From JAGSPQ01 sp038206395 (GTDB lineage: Bacteria > Myxococcota > Myxococcia > Myxococcales > Myxococcaceae), in the NCBI GenBank assembly GCA_038206395.1, contig JBBRAX010000012.1, positions 1 to 64,000 on the forward strand: 64,000 bases of DNA, read 5' to 3'. How positions within the stretch are numbered: the first letter of the stretch is position 1; each line of letters opens with the position of its first letter. Positions 10,997-19,489 of this stretch are shown here, piece by piece. The notes below the pieces were generated by a model that was given only the letters and a program-made list of their open reading frames with translations, was not told the DNA's origin and did no database searches. Both the position numbers and the translations under genes were made by a program.

Positions 10997-11482
10997 ATGC
11001 TACGAGCCGCGCGAATGGATGACCCGGACTTCGTGCTCGACCTCGAAGCGCTCAACGAATCGCTGCGTGGCTACGTGCCCTTCAACCAGGCGCTGAACCT
11101 GACCTTGACCGAGGCGTCTTTGAGCCCGGCGATCGCGGTGATGCAGCTGCCGTACGACGAGCGGCTTGTCGGCAACCCTGAGACTGGAGTGATTCACGGC
11201 GGCGCGCTGACGACGCTGATGGACGCTGCCAGCGGCGCGGCGGTGTTCCTGGCGATCAAGGCGCGGTCGGCGATCGCGACGCTCGATCTGCGCATCGACT
11301 ACCTGCGGCCCGCGACGCCCGGCAAGGAGATCAACGCGCGCGCGCACTGCTTCAAGACCACGCACAACGTCGCCTTCGTGCGGACGATGGCGTTCCACGA
11401 AGACCCGGAAGATCCCATCGCCGCCGCGTCGGGCACTTTCATGCTGTCGACCATCGGGCAGGCCGTCGTGGGGCACAAATGA
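10997..11482 (+). CDS. PaaI-type hotdog thioesterase, first of pair
   Basis: A hotdog-fold acyl-CoA thioesterase of up to 161 residues. The central helix motif HGGALTTLMDAASGAAV and the following TLDLRIDYLRPA strand are typical of the PaaI/DUF4442 group. A second ATG at 11015 gives a 155-residue protein and is equally plausible. It overlaps the next gene by 4 bp (ATGA), and both products are the same family, so they may form a heteromer. The acyl substrate cannot be told from sequence. Confidence 0.88.
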   Translation: MLRAARMDDPDFVLDLEALNESLRGYVPFNQALNLTLTEASLSPAIAVMQLPYDERLVGNPETGVIHGGALTTLMDAASGAAVFLAIKARSAIATLDLRIDYLRPATPGKEINARAHCFKTTHNVAFVRTMAFHEDPEDPIAAASGTFMLSTIGQAVVGHK

Positions 11483-11916
11483 CGCTCTACGAGCGCATCA
11501 CCCACGCGCGATCGACGGGCGACTGGAACCAGCTGGTTCAGAGCATTCCGTACGCGCGGTTCCTCGGCATCACCCTCGACACCCAAGACGGCCGGCTGGT
11601 GGGGCGGATGAAGTTCTCGCCGCACCTCATCGGCAACCCGACCATCCCGGCGCTTCACGGCGGCACGCTGGGCTCGTTGCTCGAGGCGGCGGCGCAGTTC
11701 GAGCTGCTGTACCGCGCCGAGACGGTGGTGCTGCCAAAGACCATCACGCTGACCATCGACTACCGACGGTCGGGCAAGAGCGCCGATACGTTTGTCGCGG
11801 CGAACGTGGTTCGGCACGGGCGGCGGGTGGCGACGGTGCAGGTGTCGGCGTGGCAGGACGACGTGAACCGGCCGATTGCGGCGGCGACGATTCAGCTGCT
11901 GATCATGGGGCAGTGA
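11479..11916 (+). CDS. PaaI-type hotdog thioesterase, second of pair
   Basis: A 145-residue hotdog thioesterase with HGGTLGSLLEAAAQFELL, the PaaI central helix, followed by ITLTIDYRRSGKSADTF. Note Glu instead of Asp in the MDAA/LEAA position compared with its partner, which may alter activity. The start overlaps the stop of the first thioesterase gene, and the 3' end overlaps the convergent SDR gene by 14 bp. Confidence 0.88.
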   Translation: MTLYERITHARSTGDWNQLVQSIPYARFLGITLDTQDGRLVGRMKFSPHLIGNPTIPALHGGTLGSLLEAAAQFELLYRAETVVLPKTITLTIDYRRSGKSADTFVAANVVRHGRRVATVQVSAWQDDVNRPIAAATIQLLIMGQ

Positions 11917-12859
11917 CGGCCGGCACGTCAGGCCGCGCCGCGAGCCCTTCGAGCAGCTGCCACAGCGCTTCGCGTTTACCAGGCGGTTCGGCGAAGAGCC
12001 TGGTGATGCGCGTGGCGGCGATGGTTCGGTCGAACCAGAAGAGCCCGGAGATCTCGCGAATGCGTTCGCAGGCGGCGAGCCAGACGATGGTGTCGGCGCC
12101 TTCTTCGGGCGTGCGGAGGATGGGCTTCATCCACTTGTAGAAGGTCGGCAGGGACGCGCGCACGGACGGGGTGTCGGCCCAGCCGGGGTGCATCGCGGCG
12201 AAGGTGATGCCGGGCTCTCGCGCGGCCCAGAGCTCGTTGAGAATCACTTCGGCGCGCTTGGTCTGGGCGTAGGCGACCAGCGGGTCGTAGTTGCCGAAGC
12301 GGCTCTGCAGGACCTTGAGGCTGAGGGCCTGGGTGTACATGCCGCCCGAGGAAACGGTGACGACGCGGCCGTGGCGCGCGCGAAGGGCGGGGCAAAGGCG
12401 GTCGATGAGAAGGAAGGGGCCGAGGACGTTGGTGGCGAAGGTCAGCTCGTGACCTTCGGGGGTGACTTGTCGGAGCTCAGGCATCGCGCCGGCGTTGTTG
12501 ACGAGGACGTCGACGGGGCCGTCGAAGGTGGCGGTGAAGCGGTCGATGTCGCCGGGCCGCGAGACGTCGAGGTGGGCGAGCCGAAGGTCGGCTTTGGGAA
12601 GCTCAGCGCGCACCGTGTCGAGGGCGGCCTGGCCGCGCGCCTGGTCACGGCAGAGCATCCACACCTGCGCACCGAGGGCTGCGAGCCGACGGGTGGTGGC
12701 GAAGCCGAGGCCTGAGTTGGCGCCGGTGATGAGGATGACCTTCCCGGTCAGGTCGATCTGTAGATCGCGCGGCACGAAAGCCTTCGCGTGCCGGCGAAAG
12801 CCGGTGCGGTCGAACGAGAGCAACACCGAAGCATCGAGCACTGAATCGAGGAACGTCAC
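11903..12859 (-). CDS. Short-chain dehydrogenase/reductase
   Basis: A 318-residue classical SDR of the retinol-dehydrogenase/WW-oxidoreductase-like type. The nucleotide-binding motif is TGANSGLGFAT (near residue 45), followed by NNAGAM, the catalytic Ser region TVSSGGMYT and YAQTK (Y-x3-K). The first about 35 residues form an extra lead (DRTGFRRHAKAF) before the Rossmann fold. I start it at GTG 12859 because this overlaps the upstream stop as GTGA; the frame is open further but only over the neighbouring gene. Substrate unknown. Confidence 0.87.
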   Translation of the reverse strand: MTFLDSVLDASVLLSFDRTGFRRHAKAFVPRDLQIDLTGKVILITGANSGLGFATTRRLAALGAQVWMLCRDQARGQAALDTVRAELPKADLRLAHLDVSRPGDIDRFTATFDGPVDVLVNNAGAMPELRQVTPEGHELTFATNVLGPFLLIDRLCPALRARHGRVVTVSSGGMYTQALSLKVLQSRFGNYDPLVAYAQTKRAEVILNELWAAREPGITFAAMHPGWADTPSVRASLPTFYKWMKPILRTPEEGADTIVWLAACERIREISGLFWFDRTIAATRITRLFAEPPGKREALWQLLEGLAARPDVPAVTAP

Positions 12860-14046
12860 AGCCCACCCACCGCGAAAGGCACCCAGGTCCAGAAGACGGA
12901 CGCGGGGTGGCGATACGCCAGAAAGCTGCTCCCAATCGTCCACGCGAGCAACACCCCCCACGTCTGCCACCGGGGTCGCGTTGCCGCCAACAACAGCCCA
13001 GGGGCCAACAGTGTTCCCGCATGCCACCAGCCGTGCGAGCGCTCCATCACGGTGAGGGCGAAGGCGGTGGTGAGGGTCAGCGCGACGAGGCCCTGGGTGA
13101 GAGAGGTGGGGGGGCCAGAAGAGGGCGTCCGTTCATCCCGAGAGAAGTCGAGGGAAGAGCCGCCTCCGACTCCCGCTGCTTGGTGCCGAGCGGGATGAAC
13201 GGGGGGCCCCTCAGCTTCTGCGCCTCTTCGTTCTTCCCGAACCAGCCACGCCACCGCCGCGGCGGTGAGCGCGCTGAACCCCAGCAACGCCCCCTTGACG
13301 TGACTCCAGTGCACGGGGTTGTGCGGCGGAATCGTGTCGAAAGTTCCCAGCAGCGCGACGGCTGCGGCGAAGGACGGCACGAGCAGGAGCAACGGCATCC
13401 AGGCGAGCCGATCGCGCCGCACCTGCCACAGGGCCGCTGCGCCGAGTGGCGCAAACACCGCCGCGCGAAAGTGAAGCGCCGCCGCGAGGCACAGCCAGAA
13501 GACGACCGCGCGGTGCTGCGACCGCTTCCACGCCACGCACGCGATCGCCCCGCACAGCAGGTACCCGGCGTCGAAGAACCCGTTGATGCCCATGCCGACC
13601 AGCAGCGGCACCGCGAGCGCCAATGCCCAGACCTGCGCGAGCCGATCGTCGACGAGCCGCAGCACCACCGCGCACGCGCCGAGCGCCACCAACGTCCACA
13701 CCCAGACCATCGCGCGATGGGCGGTGGGGGCAGTGATGACCGCCGCGCGATCCATCACTGCCAACGGCCAGTGAACGAGGATCCCCAGCGGTGGATACGG
13801 CGCCGTGCGCTCGGGAAAGAGCCCGAGGTGAATCGGGTCGAGGCCCTGCGCGCGAATGCGCTCGCCGTACGGCTGCCGGTACACCGCGAACCCATCGCTG
13901 CTGAGAATCAGCGCCTCGCCCATGTGGCGCAGGTGGTCGGTGTAGCCGCCAGACGCGTCGCCGCTGTCGACGTGAAGAAACGCCTGCGCCCGCACCAGCA
14001 GCCCGAGGCCGAGCAGGGCGATGAAGAGGGCGAAGGCGCGGGTCAC
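12856..14046 (-). CDS. Multi-pass membrane protein, GT87/DUF2029-like
   Basis: A 396-residue polytopic membrane protein with eight or more hydrophobic segments. The first extracytoplasmic loop (GDASGGYTDHLRHMGEALILSSDGFAVYRQPYG) and PYPPLGILVHWP resemble polyprenol-phosphate-dependent mannosyltransferases of the GT87/DUF2029 group, but I would not assign a sugar. It is cotranscribed with the SDR (GTGA overlap). Between two membrane segments (residues about 270-310) an in-frame stretch including SSLDFSRDER is a copy of the dispersed palindromic repeat, placed in a loop where it may be tolerated. Confidence 0.75.
   Translation of the reverse strand: MTRAFALFIALLGLGLLVRAQAFLHVDSGDASGGYTDHLRHMGEALILSSDGFAVYRQPYGERIRAQGLDPIHLGLFPERTAPYPPLGILVHWPLAVMDRAAVITAPTAHRAMVWVWTLVALGACAVVLRLVDDRLAQVWALALAVPLLVGMGINGFFDAGYLLCGAIACVAWKRSQHRAVVFWLCLAAALHFRAAVFAPLGAAALWQVRRDRLAWMPLLLLVPSFAAAVALLGTFDTIPPHNPVHWSHVKGALLGFSALTAAAVAWLVREERRGAEAEGPPVHPARHQAAGVGGGSSLDFSRDERTPSSGPPTSLTQGLVALTLTTAFALTVMERSHGWWHAGTLLAPGLLLAATRPRWQTWGVLLAWTIGSSFLAYRHPASVFWTWVPFAVGGL
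13125..13206. repeat. Dispersed repeat inside coding sequence
   Basis: GTTCATCCCGAGAGAAGTCG begins near 13132, and a shorter inverse arm (GAGCGGGATGAACGG) lies at about 13188-13202. The copy is in frame in the GT87-like gene and encodes SSLDFSRDER on the coding strand. Confidence 0.75.
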
Positions 14047-14110
14047 GGGGCCGTTATCTCAAATGCAAAACCAAAACGTTTTGGAATTGACCCGTGCCAG
14101 GCGCGGGAAA

Positions 14111-14626
14111 ATGAAAATCTACCTGGCAGTGGCGGCGGCGGTGTTGATGGCGTGTGGCAGCTCGACGTCGGGCAGCGTCGGAGGCGGCACGGGCACCGGG
14201 GGTGGAGCCGGCACGGGCGGCGGTGCGGGTACGGGTGGAGGGGCGGCCGCCGTCGCGCTGACGGTCGCTGAGTGTCAGGCCGACATGGACCTCTTCATCG
14301 CGAAGAACTGCGCGGACAAGGCGCAGTGGGAAACGGCGAAGACGGTGGTGTGCCCGAAGATCGGCAACACGTCGGCAACGCTGTGCAACGCGGCGCTCGT
14401 GAAGGCGAAGGCCTGCGACGCGCAGTTCAAGATGGCGACGCTCGGGTGCACCGCGTTGGGTTCCACCGACAGCCTCGACCCGTGCGCGTTCGACGTGTTG
14501 CTGGGCGTGCTCTGCGTCGCGTCGACCAACAACAACCTCTGCGCCGGCATCGCCTGCATGTCGAGCACCGACTGCCCGACGGCGCAGACCTGCAACAACG
14601 CCATCGGTCAGTGCGTCAAGCTGTAA
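14111..14626 (+). CDS. Putative lipoprotein with Gly-rich linker
   Basis: A 171-residue predicted lipoprotein. MKIYLAVAAAVLMAC gives the lipobox (VLMAC), followed by a Gly/Thr-rich linker (residues about 20-45). The mature domain has about a dozen cysteines, ending with a pattern CAGIACMSSTDCPTAQTCNNAIGQC like small Cys-rich knots in myxobacterial surface proteins. I chose ATG 14111 for the signal peptide. Function unknown. It is followed by a hairpin at 14703. Confidence 0.75.
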   Translation: MKIYLAVAAAVLMACGSSTSGSVGGGTGTGGGAGTGGGAGTGGGAAAVALTVAECQADMDLFIAKNCADKAQWETAKTVVCPKIGNTSATLCNAALVKAKACDAQFKMATLGCTALGSTDSLDPCAFDVLLGVLCVASTNNNLCAGIACMSSTDCPTAQTCNNAIGQCVKL

Positions 14627-14702
14627 GGGTCTAAGCGCGCATCAGCTCCGTCCACGCCGAGGGCGATGGTCCGTTCCCGGTCAAGGCAGGCTTGCTGTCG
14701 GC

Positions 14703-14721
14703 CGATAGCCTGAAGCTATCG
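14703..14721. terminator. Hairpin between convergent genes
   Basis: CGATAGC-CTGAA-GCTATCG is a perfect 7-bp stem located between the plus-strand lipoprotein (ending 14626) and yebC (ending 14727), suited to act on both. Confidence 0.55.
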
Positions 14722-14726
14722 AGCGG

Positions 14727-15425
14727 CTACGACGCGAGGCCGACGAAGATGTTCTGCACGTCGTCGTCTTCGTCGAGCTCTTCAAGGAACTTGTCGACCT
14801 CGGCCCGGTGGGCGGCTTCGACGGTGACGGGGTTCTTCGACTTCCAGCCCAGCGCCGAGTGGTGCACCGTCCACTTCGCGGCAGTGAGCGCGCGGCTGAC
14901 GGCGTCGAGGTCGGTCATCTCGGTGAAGAAGCGGGTCTGGCCTTCTTCGCCTGGCTCGAGGTCCTGCGCGCCGGCTTCGATCGCGGCCGACTCCGGGTCG
15001 GCTCCTCCGGGAGGCGACGCTTCGATGACGCCCTGGTGCTTGAAGTCCCACGCCACCGAGCCTTCGCTGCCCAGCTGCCCCTTGCGGAAGAGCAGGCGGA
15101 TGTTCGAGGCGGTGCGGTGCTTGTTGTCGGTGAGGCACTCGACGATGACCGGCACCCGCTGCGGCCCGAAGCCTTCGTAGACCACCGTCTCGTAGTTCAC
15201 CGTCTCGTCCAGCAGGCCAGCGCCCTTCTTGATCGCGCGGTCGATGGTGTCGCGCGGCATCGACGCGGCCTTCGCGCGATCCACCGCCTGGCGAAGCCTG
15301 GAGTTACTGGTGAGGTCGGCGCCGCTCTTGGCAGCGACGATGATTTCCTTGGCCAACTTCCCGAGAACGCGGCCTTTGGTGGCAGCGTTCTGGGTCTTCC
15401 CTGCGTGTTTCCACTGAGCGCCCAT
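14727..15425 (-). CDS. yebC: YebC/PmpR-family protein
   Basis: A 232-residue member of the YebC/TACO1 family, recognised by MGAQWKHAGKTQNAATKGRV at the N-terminus, then LAKEIIVAAKSGADLTSNSRLRQAVDRAKAASMPRDTIDRAIKKG. Family members act as transcription regulators or as translation factors relieving ribosome stalling; which applies here is open. Met at 15425 is the conserved family start. In most bacteria yebC is near ruvC; here it follows a Cys-rich lipoprotein gene by 14 bp, so it may be the last gene of that unit. Confidence 0.93.
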   Translation of the reverse strand: MGAQWKHAGKTQNAATKGRVLGKLAKEIIVAAKSGADLTSNSRLRQAVDRAKAASMPRDTIDRAIKKGAGLLDETVNYETVVYEGFGPQRVPVIVECLTDNKHRTASNIRLLFRKGQLGSEGSVAWDFKHQGVIEASPPGGADPESAAIEAGAQDLEPGEEGQTRFFTEMTDLDAVSRALTAAKWTVHHSALGWKSKNPVTVEAAHRAEVDKFLEELDEDDDVQNIFVGLAS

Positions 15426-15439
15426 GGCGCGGGGATCTA

Positions 15440-18400
15440 CTACGGCCCGCAGGTTCCGGGGGACCCGTTGCACGTCAGGCCCGGCGCGCAGTCGGCAGTG
15501 GCCGCGCAAGAGGTGCCGATGGTGCAGTTGCCTCCCTGGCCGCCGGTGAGGCCCGCCGCGACGAAGCCGGCGTTGGCCACCGTCTCAGTCACCGCCTTGT
15601 TGCCGTGTGTGCCGCCGAGGTCGTTGGCCAGCAGCACCTGGGGCTGGGTGGCTGCCCTGGTGGCGGTCACCTGCAGCGTGGTGGTCACGCCGTTGACCGC
15701 GCTGACGATCGCATCAGCGGTATCGCTGGCTGTCATCACCAGGGTCAGGTCGACCGGCACGCGGCCCGCGGTGACGCCCACCGGAAGCAGGTCGAACTCG
15801 AAGACCGCGGCGGGGTGAATGCCGTCGTCGATCGTGAAGGTCTCCCCATCGACGAGGTTGGCCAGGGCGACGGTGGTGAGCGAGCCAGTCGCGGTGGTCA
15901 GCGGCTGGGCGACGGTGCAGGTCGGGTTGCAGGTGCCGCAGGTCAGCGTGTTGCGGTCGTCGCAGACCTCGGGGCCGTTGGTGGTGCCGTCGCCGCAATA
16001 GGGGCCAGCGAGGCTCAGGCCTCCGGTGCAGGTGGCGTTGCAGCGCGCGCAGCTGATCGCGCCGTACGGGCACGCGGTCTCGGTGACGGTGTTGCCGTCG
16101 TCGCACGTCTCGCCGGCCTGCGTGGTGCCGTCGCCGCAGAACGGGCCCACCAGCGTGAGCACCGCCGCGCAGGTCGCGTTGCAGCGGGTGCAGTTCGGAG
16201 TGCCGTACGCGCAGGCGGTCTCGGTGACGACGTTGTTGTCGTCGCAGACCTCGTTGGGGCCGTTGACCGTGCCATCGCCGCAGACGCCTCCGGTGAGGCT
16301 CAGCGTCGCGGTGCAGGTGCTGTTGCAGCGCGTGCAGGACGCCGTGTTGTACGGGCACGACGTCTCGGTGGTGGTGTTGCCGTCGTCACAGACCTCCGGG
16401 CCGTTGATGAAGGTGTCGCCACAGGTGACGCCTGAGAGGTTCAGCGTGGCCGAGCAGGTCGCGTTGCAGCGCGTGCAGGTGGCCTGGCCGTACGGACACG
16501 CCGCTTCCGTCGTGGCGTTGCCGTCGTCACACGTCTCGCCGGCCTGCATCGTGCCGTCGCCGCAGAACGGGCCACTCAAGCTCAGCACCGCGGTGCAGCC
16601 CGCGTTGCAGCGGGTGCAGGTGGCGCTGCCGTACGGGCACACGGTTTCCGTCGTCATGTTCCCGTCGTCGCACGCCTCGATGCCCGGAGCGACCGTGTCG
16701 ACGAAGCCGTCTCCGCACGCGCTCGTCTTGCAGCTGGGCAGGCAGTTGTCGGTCGAAATCTGGTTGCCGTCGTCGCACTGCTCGCCGGCCGCCGCGTTGA
16801 ACAAGCCATCGCCGCAAGAGACCGCGGTGCAGTCGCTGTCGCAGGTGGCGCTGTTGCCCGCGGTGTCGCAGGCCTCGCCGGCGGGGACGTTCTTGAGGCC
16901 GTCTCCGCAGCTGGGAACCGTGCAGTCGCTGTCGCAGGTGGCGCTGTTGCCGCCGGTGTCGCAGGCCTCTCCGCGGGCGGTGTTCTTGTGGTTGTCCCCG
17001 CAGAAGGCGGCGGTGCAGTCGTTGTCGCAGCTGGCGCTGTCGACGGCGCCCAGGTTGTCGCACTGCTCGAGCGCGGTGACGTTGACGATGCCGTCGCCGC
17101 AGACGCGCGTGGTGCAGTTGGCGTTGCAGGTCAGCGACTCGCCCGACGTGTCGCAATTTTCGATGTTCGGCGCCTGGCCGTCGACGAGGCCGTCTCCGCA
17201 GCGGGCGTTCTTGCAGGCGTTGGTGCAGTTATCGAGGTTGCTGCTGTTGCCGTCTTCGCACTCTTCACCCTTCGTGTAGTCGACGACGCCGTTGGGGCAA
17301 CCTTCGCCGGACTTGCAGTCGGCCGAGCAGTTGTCGCCGCCCACGGTGTTGCCGTCGTCGCACACCTCGTTGACGTCGATGATGTTGTTCCCGCAGACCT
17401 CCAGCGACTTGCAGTTGCCCGAGCAGCCGTCGCCGTTGTTCTGGTTACCGTCGTCGCAGACCTCGCCCTTCGTGGTGTCTTTGACGCCGTTGCCGCAGAC
17501 CTCGAACTTGCAGGTCGCTCCGCAGCCGTCGCCCGGAGTGGCGTTGCCGTCGTCGCAGTCTTCGCCTTTGACGACGTCTTTGTAGCCGTTGGGGCACGTC
17601 TCTACCGACTTGCAGTCAGCGCTGCAGCCGTCGCCCGAAATCACGTTGCCGTCGTCGCAGAGCTCGCCGACGCCGCCGTCGGGGGCGATCGGGTCCTTCG
17701 CGCCGTTGCCGCACTGCTCTTTCTTGCAGCTGGGGCTGCAGCCATCGCCCGCGGTGTTGTTGCCGTCGTCGCACTCTTCGCCGCGGTCGGTGTCGACGTA
17801 CGTGTTGCCGCAGACCTCGGTCGACAGACAGTCGCGGCTGCAGCCATCGCCACCCAACTTGTTGCCGTCGTCACACTTCTCGCCGACCTTCTCGTCGATC
17901 TTCTTGTTGCCGCAGACCTCACTCGACCTGCAGTCGGCCGCGCAGCCGTCGCCGTCCATCGTGTTGCCGTCGTCGCAGACCTCGCCGACGGTGGAGTCGG
18001 GCACCATGTTTCCGCACTTCTCGTTCGACTTGCACGTGCTGCTGCAGCCGTCGCCGTCGACGCGGTTGCCGTCGTCGCAGACTTCAGAGGCCCTGGTGTC
18101 GATGACCGAGTTGCCGCAGACCTCGGACGACTTGCAGTCGTCGCTGCAGCCGTCGCCGTTCGTCTTGTTGCCGTCGTCACAGACCTCGCCCTTGCCGGGG
18201 TCTACCTGGTTGTTGCCGCAGACCTCGTTGGACTTGCAGTCGTTGCGGCAGCCGTCGCCGCTGATGATGTTGCCGTCGTCGCAGAGCTCGCCTTCGCCGA
18301 CGGTGCCGTTGCCGCAGCCATCGCGAATGCAGGTGGTGCCGTCACTCGAGCAGGTCGAGCCGGCGGGGCAGACGATGCCGCTGGAACAGGTGGTGCTCGC

Positions 18401-18460
18401 CGGCGAGAAGCAAGACCCAAGCAGCAGGGCAGCGGCGCAGAGCAGTGAGAAGCGAAGCAT
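15440..18460 (-). CDS. Cys-rich DUF4215-repeat lipoprotein
   Basis: A 1006-residue predicted surface lipoprotein with lipobox LLLGSC. The body is a tandem array of more than 20 units of about 35 residues with the pattern CGNxxxDxxxGEVCDDGNxxxGDGCSxxCK (DUF4215, the myxobacterial Cys-rich repeat). The units near residues 620-850 become longer and carry TETxCPYGxxxCxRCNxxC. A domain at about 860-970 (TFTIDDGIHPAAVFEFD) is different, perhaps beta-sandwich. It ends with a small Cys knot. Repeats are extracellular and disulfide-rich; the role may be adhesion or envelope structure. The start is 13 bp after the TPR/PEGA gene. Confidence 0.9.
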   Translation of the reverse strand: MLRFSLLCAAALLLGSCFSPASTTCSSGIVCPAGSTCSSDGTTCIRDGCGNGTVGEGELCDDGNIISGDGCRNDCKSNEVCGNNQVDPGKGEVCDDGNKTNGDGCSDDCKSSEVCGNSVIDTRASEVCDDGNRVDGDGCSSTCKSNEKCGNMVPDSTVGEVCDDGNTMDGDGCAADCRSSEVCGNKKIDEKVGEKCDDGNKLGGDGCSRDCLSTEVCGNTYVDTDRGEECDDGNNTAGDGCSPSCKKEQCGNGAKDPIAPDGGVGELCDDGNVISGDGCSADCKSVETCPNGYKDVVKGEDCDDGNATPGDGCGATCKFEVCGNGVKDTTKGEVCDDGNQNNGDGCSGNCKSLEVCGNNIIDVNEVCDDGNTVGGDNCSADCKSGEGCPNGVVDYTKGEECEDGNSSNLDNCTNACKNARCGDGLVDGQAPNIENCDTSGESLTCNANCTTRVCGDGIVNVTALEQCDNLGAVDSASCDNDCTAAFCGDNHKNTARGEACDTGGNSATCDSDCTVPSCGDGLKNVPAGEACDTAGNSATCDSDCTAVSCGDGLFNAAAGEQCDDGNQISTDNCLPSCKTSACGDGFVDTVAPGIEACDDGNMTTETVCPYGSATCTRCNAGCTAVLSLSGPFCGDGTMQAGETCDDGNATTEAACPYGQATCTRCNATCSATLNLSGVTCGDTFINGPEVCDDGNTTTETSCPYNTASCTRCNSTCTATLSLTGGVCGDGTVNGPNEVCDDNNVVTETACAYGTPNCTRCNATCAAVLTLVGPFCGDGTTQAGETCDDGNTVTETACPYGAISCARCNATCTGGLSLAGPYCGDGTTNGPEVCDDRNTLTCGTCNPTCTVAQPLTTATGSLTTVALANLVDGETFTIDDGIHPAAVFEFDLLPVGVTAGRVPVDLTLVMTASDTADAIVSAVNGVTTTLQVTATRAATQPQVLLANDLGGTHGNKAVTETVANAGFVAAGLTGGQGGNCTIGTSCAATADCAPGLTCNGSPGTCGP

Positions 18461-18473
18461 GGGGTGAGTGCTC

Positions 18474-19475
18474 CTAGAACGCGACGAAGAGGGCGGCGCC
18501 GGGGGCGGGCCCGAGCAGGGGAATCAGCGAGACGGTGGTCGGGGTCACGCCGACGGTGGTCGAATGGTAGGGCGTGAGGCGGTTGAGGTAGACGAGCACG
18601 GCGCCGGTGATGAGCGCGGCGCCGCCGATGCCGTACATCGCCATCCCGATTCCCTGCATCGTGTCGCCGCTGGACTTGCGGCCGGCGAGCGCGACGTCGG
18701 GGGTGCAGCCACCGGTGGTGGCGTTGACGCAGGAGGTGATGCCGCGGTCGTAGGCGTTGAAGGAGTCGCGGGCCGAGAGGTGAAGGGCGGCGCCGCTGCC
18801 TGCGACGATCGCGCCGCCCGCGACGACGAGCCACGGCATGACCTGCGGCCAGCGGCGGCGGTACTCGGTCAGCTCTTCGGCGGTCTGCAGCTTCAGCTCG
18901 AAGAGCTTCGAGGTCGCGCCGGGCAGGGTGTCGCTCTGCTCGGCGGTGATGAAGCCTTCTTTCGAGGCGACGACGGTGTGCGTGCCGGCGCGGACGAGGC
19001 CTGTGTACGTGCCGGGGCCGACCAACACCTGCACGCCATCGAGCTTCACTGCCGCTCCGACGGTGTCGCAGCGGATCTCGACCTTCACCAGCTGCTTCTC
19101 GACCAGCGCGCGGTAGCGCAGCGCCTGTTCGTACTTGTCCGAATCCAGCGGAGCGGCCCCGTACTTCAGCGCCGCCAGCAGGTGCTCGTGCGTCTCCAGC
19201 GGCTGGTCGAGGTTCACCAGCGCGAGCGCGAGGTTGTAGTGAATGGCCGGGTGGTCCCACGACTGCAGCGCCTCGCGGTAGATCTGCGCGGCCTTCACGA
19301 AGAGGGACTCTTTGAGCGCCGCGTTGCCGTCGCGGAAGAGCGCGAACGCTTTTTCCTGCTTCGGCTGGGGCACGCCTTTGGCCCAGGGGCGCTCGCCACC
19401 GTCGTCGAGCTTCCCCTGTTGTGCGAGCACGGGCGCCGCGAGAAGCGCGAGCACCACTGCAGTTGCGAATCTCAT
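18474..19475 (-). CDS. Exported TPR/PEGA-domain protein
   Basis: A 333-residue exported protein. It has a signal peptide (ATAVVLALLAAPVLAQ), two or three TPR-like helices (residues about 40-120, FRDGNAALKESLFVKAAQIYREAL), and a PEGA-like beta domain (about 130-190: GAAVKLDGVQVLVGPGTYTGLVRAGTHTVVASKEGF). Two hydrophobic segments lie near residues 220-240 and 275-300. I chose ATG 19475 because GAGGGGAAAGGG precedes it; ATG 19493 overlaps the kinase stop and is the alternative. Such proteins often follow a Hanks-type kinase in myxobacteria, as here, and may be part of its envelope signalling unit. Confidence 0.85.
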   Translation of the reverse strand: MRFATAVVLALLAAPVLAQQGKLDDGGERPWAKGVPQPKQEKAFALFRDGNAALKESLFVKAAQIYREALQSWDHPAIHYNLALALVNLDQPLETHEHLLAALKYGAAPLDSDKYEQALRYRALVEKQLVKVEIRCDTVGAAVKLDGVQVLVGPGTYTGLVRAGTHTVVASKEGFITAEQSDTLPGATSKLFELKLQTAEELTEYRRRWPQVMPWLVVAGGAIVAGSGAALHLSARDSFNAYDRGITSCVNATTGGCTPDVALAGRKSSGDTMQGIGMAMYGIGGAALITGAVLVYLNRLTPYHSTTVGVTPTTVSLIPLLGPAPGAALFVAF

Positions 19476-19489
19476 CCCTTTCCCCTCGA

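Noticed and set aside
16988..18448. Several long plus-strand frames opposite the Cys-rich lipoprotein gene
   Set aside because: They mirror the repeat structure of the minus-strand DUF4215 gene and show no domain or signal of their own.
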